Part shown: piece by piece, positions 1 to 4,822 of the stretch
Position numbering within the stretch: the first letter of the stretch is position 1
Layout: every line of letters starts with the position of its first letter
NCBI GenBank assembly: GCA_002307715.1
Contig: DBUA01000054.1
Span: 6,842-12,683, forward strand
Origin: Candidatus Moranbacteria bacterium UBA1302
GTDB taxonomy: Bacteria; Patescibacteriota; Minisyncoccia; Moranbacterales; UBA1568
Length of the DNA stretch: 5,842 nt
Direction: 5' to 3'
Notes under the pieces: model-generated
Seen by the model: the letters and a program-made list of their open reading frames with translations, nothing else
Databases searched by the model: none
Told to the model about the DNA's origin: nothing
Position numbers and translations under genes: made by a program

Positions 1-1323
1 GAAGAGGCTCTCAAAGAAGCTTCTGCAGCAGATGCGCGATTCAGATCGGGCAGACCGGTAGATGTATTAACAGGCATTCCGGGAGCTATTAAAGACAATA
101 TCTGCATGCGGGGAGTCAGGACGACTGCCGCTTCCAAGATTCTTGATAATTATATCGCTCCGTATGATGCGACTGTCATAGCGAAGCTTCGCGAAATCGA
201 TGCTGTTATGCTTGGCAAGACGAACATGGATGAATTTGCCATGGGATCATCGACTGAGACGAGCGCATATCAGAAAACAAGGAATCCTGCGGATGCCGAG
301 AGAGTGCCTGGGGGATCTTCTGGCGGATCTGCGGCGGCTGTCGCTGCAGATGAGGCGGTCTGGGCTCTCGGTTCTGATACGGGAGGATCGATACGCCAAC
401 CAGCGTCTTTTTGTGGTGTTGTCGGACTCAAACCGACATATGGGCGCGTTTCGCGATATGGGTTGCTTGCGATGGCTTCTAGTCTTGACCAGATCGGTCC
501 TTTTGGAAAGACGGTTGAAGATGTCGCCATTGTCTTTTCACGCATTGCCGGTTCCGATTCGTACGATGCTACGACAGCTGCCGCTACCGAAGGTAAGCTG
601 TTTGAGGAATATCTCGGCCGCAGCATTGCCGGAGTGACGATTGGTATTCCGAAAGAATATTTTTCCGAGAGCCTTGATAGTCGTGTGCGTAAAGTAGCGG
701 AACAAGCGATAGAAAGATTCAAGGCGCTTGGAGCGAATATCCGTGAGGTGACTCTGCCTCATAGTTCGTATGCGCTTCCGGTATATTATATACTCATGCC
801 TTCGGAAGTTAGCTCGAATCTCGCTCGGTTTGACGGAATCAAATATGGCTTGTCTATAAACGATCAAAAAGATTCAGAAGCAGTGACGAGTGCGCTTCTT
901 GAGACATACCTTGATACTCGTCGCCATGGTTTTGGGTCGGAAGTGAAGCGTCGTATTATGCTCGGAACATACACGTTGTCGGCGGGCTATTATGATGCAT
1001 ATTATCAGAAAGCGCAGAAAGTTCGTTCGCTTATTCGTCGAGATTTTGAAGAAGTCTTCAAGGAAGTCGATATGGTTTTTTCGCCGACGACTCCTGAAGC
1101 TGCCTTCCGTTTCGGTGCTAAGACTGATGATCCTCTCAAGATGTATCTTTCCGATATTTATACGGTAACGGCCAACTTGGCCGGAGTGCCTGGCATATCC
1201 TTTCCTATGGGAATGATTGAAGAAGATGGTAAACAGCTTCCGATTGGCGGCCAGTTGATGGGGAAATGGTTTGATGAAGAAACGTTGCTCGCAGTGGCAG
1301 ATGCGTTTGAGCGGCAAGCATAA
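1..1323 (+). CDS. gatA: Glutamyl-tRNA(Gln) amidotransferase subunit A, 5' end cut off by the window
   Basis: GatA is the amidase subunit of cytoplasmic GatCAB. It releases ammonia from glutamine, which GatB uses to turn Glu-tRNA(Gln) (and often Asp-tRNA(Asn)) into the amidated form. The frame is open from base 1, so 440 residues are visible and about 48 N-terminal residues lie outside; the first ATG at 106 is internal. The Ser-cisSer-Lys triad is complete: Lys in AIKDN (codon 91-93), cis-Ser in PGGSSGGSAA (316-318) and nucleophile Ser in SDTGGSIRQP (388-390). Their spacing of 75 and 24 residues equals that of the well-studied S. aureus enzyme (K79, S154, S178). The C-terminus (QLMGKWFDEETLL...) is normal for the family. 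The presence of GatA suggests that Gln-tRNA is made by the indirect route, as in most bacteria. A small membrane-protein gene follows after 19 nt and is probably co-transcribed. Confidence 0.97.
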   Translation, partial: EEALKEASAADARFRSGRPVDVLTGIPGAIKDNICMRGVRTTAASKILDNYIAPYDATVIAKLREIDAVMLGKTNMDEFAMGSSTETSAYQKTRNPADAERVPGGSSGGSAAAVAADEAVWALGSDTGGSIRQPASFCGVVGLKPTYGRVSRYGLLAMASSLDQIGPFGKTVEDVAIVFSRIAGSDSYDATTAAATEGKLFEEYLGRSIAGVTIGIPKEYFSESLDSRVRKVAEQAIERFKALGANIREVTLPHSSYALPVYYILMPSEVSSNLARFDGIKYGLSINDQKDSEAVTSALLETYLDTRRHGFGSEVKRRIMLGTYTLSAGYYDAYYQKAQKVRSLIRRDFEEVFKEVDMVFSPTTPEAAFRFGAKTDDPLKMYLSDIYTVTANLAGVPGISFPMGMIEEDGKQLPIGGQLMGKWFDEETLLAVADAFERQA

Positions 1324-1342
1324 GATACAATGAAGACAGGCC

Positions 1343-1873
1343 ATGAATATCGATATTATCGGAGCGGCTTATGAAGGCATATCGGGTGTAGCGGATTTCT
1401 TGTCCGGTTCTATCCTGTTCGCGTTCATAAAATTCTTTCTTTTTGCGTATTCGATCGTTTTGTTGGCTGATATAGTCATGATGCTGATATTGCGTGGAGT
1501 ATCGTCTGATTTGAAGAAGACTCTTTATGGGACTGATCGTCCGTTTTTATCCCGTTCAGTCATGCTGAAACGATGGGAGAAAATAGCAGTGCGGCTTGAA
1601 TCTGGAAATCCGTCGCAATACAAGGTCGCCATACTTGAAGCTGATGCGTTAGCTGATGAGATTCTGCTCGGCATAGGCTATAATGGATCAAACATGACGG
1701 AACGTCTCAGTTCTATACAAGAAGGACAGCTTGAAACGAAGTCATTGTTAGAGGATGCTCATGCCATTCGGAACCGTATCGTGCATGAGAAGGATTTCGT
1801 TATCGAGCGTGATGAAACTGAACGTTTATTAGGAGAATATCGTGAATTCTTCGATGAAGTAGAGCTTTTTTAG
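1343..1873 (+). CDS. Membrane-anchored protein with a C-terminal HEPN-like RNxxxH motif, function unknown
   Basis: This 176-residue protein is not a named family that I can identify, although its C-terminal half resembles uncharacterised proteins common in Patescibacteria. Residues 1-19 are short and polar. Residues about 21-50 are strongly hydrophobic (one long or two short membrane helices), followed by basic residues, so the rest is probably cytoplasmic. Residues about 76-170 look all-helical: a RWEKIAVRLESGNPSQYKVAILEAD segment, then a DEILLGIGYNG turn, then AHAIRNRIVHEKDF. R143-N144-x3-H148 fits the R-polar-x3-H signature of HEPN RNase and nucleic-acid-binding domains, but the motif is short and HEPN folds are often catalytically inactive. 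The start at 1343 is the first ATG after an in-frame stop at 1331-1333; only AGG at 1338-1340 precedes it as a weak ribosome site. It probably shares a transcript with gatA; no functional link is shown. Confidence 0.85.
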   Translation: MNIDIIGAAYEGISGVADFLSGSILFAFIKFFLFAYSIVLLADIVMMLILRGVSSDLKKTLYGTDRPFLSRSVMLKRWEKIAVRLESGNPSQYKVAILEADALADEILLGIGYNGSNMTERLSSIQEGQLETKSLLEDAHAIRNRIVHEKDFVIERDETERLLGEYREFFDEVELF

Positions 1874-1909
1874 TCATAATTTGAGAAATATAGCTGTTTG
1901 CAGACCTTG

Positions 1910-1945
1910 TTGACACCTCAGAGCTTTTCTGGTACCCTAAGGTAC
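1910..1945 (+). promoter_or_regulatory. Promoter for the secE-nusG-rplK-rplA operon, with extended -10
   Basis: A perfect -35 box TTGACA (1910-1915) is followed by 17 bp and TACCCT (1933-1938). A TG at 1930-1931 gives an extended -10 (TGGTACCCT). The start would be near 1945. The -10 lies inside a small inverted repeat, GTACC-CTAA-GGTAC (1932-1945), which could be an operator or chance. It is the only good promoter seen between the upstream gene and secE. Confidence 0.7.
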
Positions 1946-1947
1946 AT

Positions 1948-1968
1948 AAAGCCCTGAGGGCTTTTTTT
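1948..1968 (+). terminator. Intrinsic terminator or attenuator directly downstream of the secE promoter
   Basis: The stem AAAGCCC (1948-1954) pairs with GGGCTTT (1958-1964) around a TGA loop, and seven T residues run from 1962 to 1968. It is a textbook terminator shape. It could end the gatA transcript, but it begins only about 3 nt after the predicted start of the secE transcript, so it could also attenuate that transcript. Confidence 0.75.
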
Positions 1969-2003
1969 AAGAGGCTCAAAAACAAGGCGAAAATATAAGT
2001 TTT

Positions 2004-2189
2004 ATGGGAAAGATACTCGCCTTCCTGAGTGAAGCGAAAGCAGAGCTCTTGCGCGTCAATTGGCCCACCAAAAAACAGGTGACTGATTATACGTTGCTTG
2101 TGGCGGCTATCAGCATCGGTATGGCGGTGTTCCTCGGAGGATTGGACTTACTGTTCAGTTCTTTGGTTGAGCGTTATCTGATCAAATAA
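2004..2189 (+). CDS. secE: Preprotein translocase subunit SecE
   Basis: SecE is the essential clamp subunit of the SecYEG channel in the inner membrane. The 61-residue protein is the short, single-helix form found in most bacteria outside the gammaproteobacteria. Residues 1-28 form the amphipathic cytoplasmic helix with the family motif ELLRVNWPTKKQV (W20-P21-T22), and residues about 31-52 are the membrane helix. The position immediately before nusG is the near-universal bacterial arrangement and confirms the call. ATG 2004 gives the expected length. No Shine-Dalgarno sequence lies at normal distance: the nearest, AAGG, ends 16 nt before the start. No tRNA-Trp gene, a common neighbour in other phyla, lies in the 130 nt upstream. 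Confidence 0.96.
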   Translation: MGKILAFLSEAKAELLRVNWPTKKQVTDYTLLVAAISIGMAVFLGGLDLLFSSLVERYLIK

Positions 2190-2215
2190 TTCCACGTTAA
2201 CCTGACCGCAAGCCT

Positions 2216-2761
2216 ATGGCAAAGCAGACTCAGCATCACGGACGCGCTTGGTACGTGCTTCATACGTATTCTGGTTATGAAGACAATGTCGCACGAAATC
2301 TGAAACAGCGTATCGACTCCATGGATATGCAGGAGTTCATTTTCGATGTACTTGTACCGAAAGAGAAGAAGATCAAAATCCGCGGTGGTAAGCGGACGGT
2401 TGTTGAGGAGCGTATCTATCCAGGGTATGTGCTTGTGGATATGATCGTAACCGATGCTTCTTGGTATGTAGTGCGTAATACGCCAAATGTCACGGGTTTT
2501 ATCGGTCTTGGTACGACTCCGACCCCGGTCGATCCGAAAGAAATCGAGTCGCTCAAGAAGCGTATGGGCGTATCGGAGCCGAAATATAAGATTGATGTGC
2601 ATGTGAACGATACGGTCAAGATCGCCGACGGCCCGTTCAAGGATTTTGAGGGGAAGATCCAGGAAATCGATGAAGAAAAAGGAAAAGTGAAAGTCTTTGT
2701 TTCCATTTTCGGTCGCGAGACGCCAGTTGAATTGGATTTCCTCCAAGTGAAGAAAGCATAA
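2216..2761 (+). CDS. nusG: Transcription termination/antitermination factor NusG
   Basis: NusG binds the RNA polymerase clamp and couples it to the ribosome or to Rho. The 181-residue length matches E. coli NusG. The NGN domain (about residues 10-118) carries AWYVLHTYSGYE, IRGGKR, the YPGYVLV core (68-74) and TPNVTGFIG (89-97). The KOW domain (about 126-181) carries VNDTVKIADGPFKDFEGKIQEID, then SIFGRETPVELDF (163-175) and a normal C-terminus. No insertion domain is present. It starts 26 nt after secE and the two are surely one transcript. There is no recognisable Shine-Dalgarno sequence before ATG 2216, so initiation may depend on coupling with secE or on an unstructured start region. Confidence 0.98.
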   Translation: MAKQTQHHGRAWYVLHTYSGYEDNVARNLKQRIDSMDMQEFIFDVLVPKEKKIKIRGGKRTVVEERIYPGYVLVDMIVTDASWYVVRNTPNVTGFIGLGTTPTPVDPKEIESLKKRMGVSEPKYKIDVHVNDTVKIADGPFKDFEGKIQEIDEEKGKVKVFVSIFGRETPVELDFLQVKKA

Positions 2762-2779
2762 GCGGTAGATAATCAGCAC

Positions 2780-2806
2780 CCGGGCATTTCCAAGTTTCTT
2801 GCCCGG
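2780..2806 (+). promoter_or_regulatory. GC-rich hairpin between nusG and rplK
   Basis: CCGGGCA (2780-2786) pairs perfectly with TGCCCGG (2800-2806) around a 13-nt loop. An outer GGTA (2764-2767)/TACC (2807-2810) pairing can add to it, leaving a 12-nt bulge on the 5' side. No T-tract follows, so it is not a normal terminator. It could be a processing site, a pause or a leader for rplK 17 nt downstream; the sequence does not decide. Confidence 0.4.
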
Positions 2807-2823
2807 TACCATGAAAGAATATT

Positions 2824-3249
2824 ATGGCAAAAGCAATCAAGACAATCATTAAGCTCCAAATCGCTGCAGGCAAGGCTAATCCGGCTCCTCCAGTCGGCCC
2901 GGCTCTCGGACAGCACGGCCTCAATATTCAGGAGTTTTGCACCAAGTTCAATGAAGCATCGAAAGAGCGCATGGGTGATATTGTCCCGGCCGAGATTACG
3001 GTGTATGAGGATCGCACGTTCACATTCGTACTCAAGACTTCTCCGGCGTCTGATCTGCTTAAAAAAGCGGCCGGTATCACGAAGGCTGCTGCGAATCCGC
3101 TCAAGGATAAGGCAGGCCAGGTAACAATGGCACAGGTGCGTGAGATTGCAGAAAAGAAAATGGCGGATCTCAATGCGAACGATATCGACGCCGCAGCCAA
3201 GATCATCGCTGGTTCTGCTCGCTCGATGGGAATCAAAGTTGTCGATTAG
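2824..3249 (+). CDS. rplK: 50S ribosomal protein L11
   Basis: L11 forms the base of the GTPase-associated stalk on 23S rRNA (helices 43/44) and takes part in factor binding. At 141 residues it is exactly typical. The N-terminal domain has IKLQIAAGKANPAPPVGPALGQHGLNI, whose proline-rich helix (about residues 20-32) is the thiopeptide-contact region. The signature PAEITVYEDRTFTFVLKTSPAS (55-76) leads into the rRNA-binding C-terminal domain, ending IIAGSARSMGIKVVD. The start at 2824 gives the standard MAKAIKTIIKLQ opening; the purine run GAAAG at 2813-2817 is a weak ribosome site. An overlapping 13-codon frame from ATG 2811 is probably not real. Confidence 0.98.
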   Translation: MAKAIKTIIKLQIAAGKANPAPPVGPALGQHGLNIQEFCTKFNEASKERMGDIVPAEITVYEDRTFTFVLKTSPASDLLKKAAGITKAAANPLKDKAGQVTMAQVREIAEKKMADLNANDIDAAAKIIAGSARSMGIKVVD

Positions 3250-3270
3250 CTATTTTGTAAGAATTATAAT
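3242..3270 (+). promoter_or_regulatory. Possible internal promoter ahead of rplA
   Basis: A perfect TATAAT stands at 3265-3270. The best -35 at 17 bp spacing is TCGATT (3242-3247), only three of six matches, and it overlaps the rplK stop. Predicted initiation near 3277 would fall at the first base of the L1-operator stem. It is AT-rich sequence, so a chance match is quite possible. Confidence 0.35.
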
Positions 3271-3277
3271 CAATTGA

Positions 3278-3314
3278 TATGTGGGAGAGTCGTAAGGCTC
3301 GTTCATACCACGTA
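3278..3314 (+). promoter_or_regulatory. Probable L1 autoregulatory RNA element mimicking the 23S rRNA L1-binding site
   Basis: The RNA folds as an outer stem TATGTGG (3278-3284) with CCACGTA (3308-3314), including one G-U pair. Then comes an asymmetric internal loop, GA on the 5' side and GTTCATA on the 3' side. An inner stem GAGTC (3287-3291) pairs with GGCTC (3296-3300) under a GNRA-type GTAA loop. From memory, the E. coli 23S L1 site has the same arrangement: GGUGGGAGGC... on one strand, ...AUACCACC on the other, with a large 3' internal loop. The shared strings are GUGGGAG and AUACCAC. L1 is known to repress its own operon through such mimics. Here it lies 9 nt before the rplA start, where bound L1 would block initiation. 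Confidence 0.75.
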
Positions 3315-3323
3315 CGGAATCAT

Positions 3324-4013
3324 ATGAAGCACGGAAAGAATTATCGTGGTGTCGCTGAGAAGCTTGATATAAAGAAAGAGTATGCTCCGGAAGAAGCAAT
3401 CGCTTTCATCAAAGAGCACAAGCTGACTAAATTCGATGAGTCTGTCGAAGTCCATGTCCGTCTTGGGATTAATGCTAAGAAGACTGACGAGATGGTTCGT
3501 GCAACGGTTGTCTTGCCGTATGGCACAGGACGCATGCAGAAGGTTGCTGTCGTGACTTCTACCAAAGAGAAAGAAGCTGAAGAGGCTGATGCGGATATCA
3601 TCGGCGGTGAAGAGTTGATTGCTGATATCAAGAACGGTAAGGTCGTAGCGGGGCAGGCTTTTAGCGTGCTTTTGGCGACACCGGAGATGATGCCAAAACT
3701 CGCTGTCATCGCAAAGATCCTCGGGCCGAAAGGTATGATGCCGTCGCCGAAGACTGAGACCGTAACCCCGAAAATTAAGGAGGCGGTCGAGATGCTCAAG
3801 AAAGGTAAGAAGATCAGCTTCAAGAATGATGACTCTGCCAATGTCCATCAAGTGATCGGTAAAGCATCGTTTAAGGCTGAGGAACTCCTTGAGAATTATC
3901 AGACATTCCGCGAAGCGCTCCTCAAGTCGAAATCCGATAATTCTAAGGGAAAATTCATCAAGTCGATCGTTTTTTGTTCGACGATGGGTCCGAGTCTGCG
4001 CGTGCAGCTCTAA
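3324..4013 (+). CDS. rplA: 50S ribosomal protein L1
   Basis: L1 forms the mobile stalk at the E-site and represses its own mRNA. From ATG 3324 the product is 229 residues, close to E. coli L1 (234), and opens MKHGKNYRGVAEKLD as the family does. A start at 3279 would add 15 residues (MWESRKARS...) encoded by the L1-binding hairpin itself, with no family resemblance, so I reject it. Domain I is split around domain II: FDESVEVHVRLG (37-48), then LGPKGMMPSPKTETVT (133-148), then the RNA-contact end STMGPSLRV (219-227) with the Thr-Met pair needed for RNA binding. The gap after rplK is 74 nt and holds the operator. Only CGGA at 3315-3318 resembles a ribosome site. Many Patescibacteria of one Parcubacteria subgroup lack L1, so its presence points elsewhere in the radiation. 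Confidence 0.95.
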   Translation: MKHGKNYRGVAEKLDIKKEYAPEEAIAFIKEHKLTKFDESVEVHVRLGINAKKTDEMVRATVVLPYGTGRMQKVAVVTSTKEKEAEEADADIIGGEELIADIKNGKVVAGQAFSVLLATPEMMPKLAVIAKILGPKGMMPSPKTETVTPKIKEAVEMLKKGKKISFKNDDSANVHQVIGKASFKAEELLENYQTFREALLKSKSDNSKGKFIKSIVFCSTMGPSLRVQL

Positions 4014-4023
4014 GCGTCCAAAG

Positions 4024-4050
4024 AAAACAGGCCTCGGCCTGTTTTTTCTT
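4024..4050 (+). terminator. Intrinsic terminator of the secE-nusG-rplK-rplA operon
   Basis: ACAGGC and the A-run before it (4024-4032) pair with GCCTGTTTT (4037-4045) around CTCG, followed by more T (TTCTT to 4050). It starts 10 nt after the rplA stop. The A-rich 5' arm makes it nearly symmetric, so it could work in both directions, although no gene converges on it. Confidence 0.9.
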
Positions 4051-4115
4051 CAAGGAGCACGCTTTTCAGAGAGGCATGGATCCCCGACTACGTATTCGCA
4101 AGCAATGAGAACCAT

Positions 4116-4712
4116 ATGATCTTATCAGACCATGACATCAAGAAAGAGATTAAGGCGGGAGAGATAACGCTTCGTCCATTCAAAAAGGAATACGTGCAGC
4201 CGGCGAGCGTTGATCTCCATCTCGACAAGCATTTCCTCGTGTTCGATACGTCCAAGCATTTCGTTATTGATCCGAAGGCTCCGGTGAAGAATCTTATGAA
4301 GCCGGTTGAGATCAAAGAGAACGAAGCGTTCATCCTTCATCCGAATGAGTTTGCGCTTGGTCTTATCTATGAGGAGACTGGTGTTTCTGGTAAGCTTGTC
4401 GGCCGTCTCGAGGGTAAGAGTTCGCTTGGGCGTCTCGGTCTCATTATCCATACAACGGCTGGTTATCTCGATCCGGGCAATTCACTTAAGATGACGCTCG
4501 AGCTCTACAATGCCGGACGCCTCCCGATCAAGCTCTATTACAAGATGCCGATCGGGCAGATGGCCTTCGAATACCTCTCGAGCCCATGCGAGAAGCCGTA
4601 CGGATCAGCAGGGCTCAATAGCAAATACTACGGCGATACGAAGCCGGTCGCCTCCAAGATGCATCTCAATTTTGGAAAAGCAGCGAAGACCAAGAAGAAA
4701 ACCTCCCAATAG
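4116..4712 (+). CDS. dcd: dCTP deaminase, possibly bifunctional (dCTP to dUMP)
   Basis: The enzyme deaminates dCTP to dUTP in the cytoplasm, feeding thymidylate synthesis. The protein is 198 residues, near the usual 190-195. It opens MILSDHDIKKEI and has QPASVDLHL (28-36), the core GKSSLGRLGLIIHTTAGYLDPG (100-121), TLELYN (127-132) and PYGSAGLNSKYYGD (161-174). S102, R106 and E129 keep the spacing of E. coli S111, R115 and E138. The HTTAG..DPG segment resembles the mycobacterial and archaeal bifunctional dCTP deaminase/dUTPases more than E. coli Dcd (HVTAHRIDPG), so a direct dCTP-to-dUMP reaction is plausible but unproven. The lysine-rich tail AAKTKKKTSQ is partly encoded by the terminator arm. 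I see no convincing promoter in the 65 nt after the rplA terminator. The start is preceded by GAGAACCAT rather than a Shine-Dalgarno sequence. Confidence 0.94.
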   Translation: MILSDHDIKKEIKAGEITLRPFKKEYVQPASVDLHLDKHFLVFDTSKHFVIDPKAPVKNLMKPVEIKENEAFILHPNEFALGLIYEETGVSGKLVGRLEGKSSLGRLGLIIHTTAGYLDPGNSLKMTLELYNAGRLPIKLYYKMPIGQMAFEYLSSPCEKPYGSAGLNSKYYGDTKPVASKMHLNFGKAAKTKKKTSQ

Positions 4713-4729
4713 TGGGAGTTTTCTTTTTC
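4700..4729 (+). terminator. Intrinsic terminator overlapping the dcd stop codon
   Basis: CTCCCA (4703-4708) pairs with TGGGAG (4713-4718) around the 4-nt loop ATAG, which contains the dcd stop codon TAG (4710-4712). Flanking AA/TT pairs extend it past one mismatch, and TTTTCTTTTT follows. Termination signal and end of the gene are thus compressed into one element. Confidence 0.85.
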
Positions 4730-4738
4730 TAGAGCCAT

Positions 4739-4767
4739 TTGTTGGTTTATGTACGGTATGTTAAAAT
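4739..4767 (+). promoter_or_regulatory. Promoter for thyA with extended -10
   Basis: TTGTTG (4739-4744), a 17-bp spacer and TAAAAT (4762-4767) make a good sigma-70-type promoter. A TG at 4759-4760 gives an extended -10 (TGTTAAAAT). The transcript would begin near 4774, about 49 nt before the thyA start. The layout matches the secE promoter: 17-bp spacer plus TGn. Confidence 0.7.
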
Positions 4768-4773
4768 CAATAT

Positions 4774-4795
4774 AGGAGGGGAAAGTTCTTTCCTT
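4774..4795 (+). other. Orphan Shine-Dalgarno AGGAGGGG in a small hairpin, thyA leader
   Basis: A perfect AGGAGG (4774-4779) lies at the predicted transcript start but 43 nt from the thyA ATG. GGAAA (4780-4784) can pair with TTTCC (4789-4793) around GTTC, with G-U pairs extending into the G-run. The only start-like codon nearby is TTG 4794, which opens a 4-codon frame ending at TGA 4806. An in-frame stop at 4811-4813 rules out an upstream thyA start here. Confidence 0.45.
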
Positions 4796-4822
4796 GGCAT
4801 CTTTCTGAGATGAGAATCATAT

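Noticed and set aside
1874..2003. A tRNA-Trp gene before secE, as in many bacteria
   Set aside because: The 130 nt hold only a promoter and a terminator; no cloverleaf, T-loop GTTCRA or anticodon arm is visible.
2811..2852. A 13-codon frame (MKEYYGKSNQDNH) overlapping the rplK start
   Set aside because: No ribosome site, no recognisable peptide, and it lies mostly inside rplK; likely chance.
3279..3323. A longer rplA reading from ATG 3279, adding 15 residues
   Set aside because: The extra residues come from the L1-like hairpin and do not resemble any L1 N-terminus; ATG 3324 gives the family's usual start and length.
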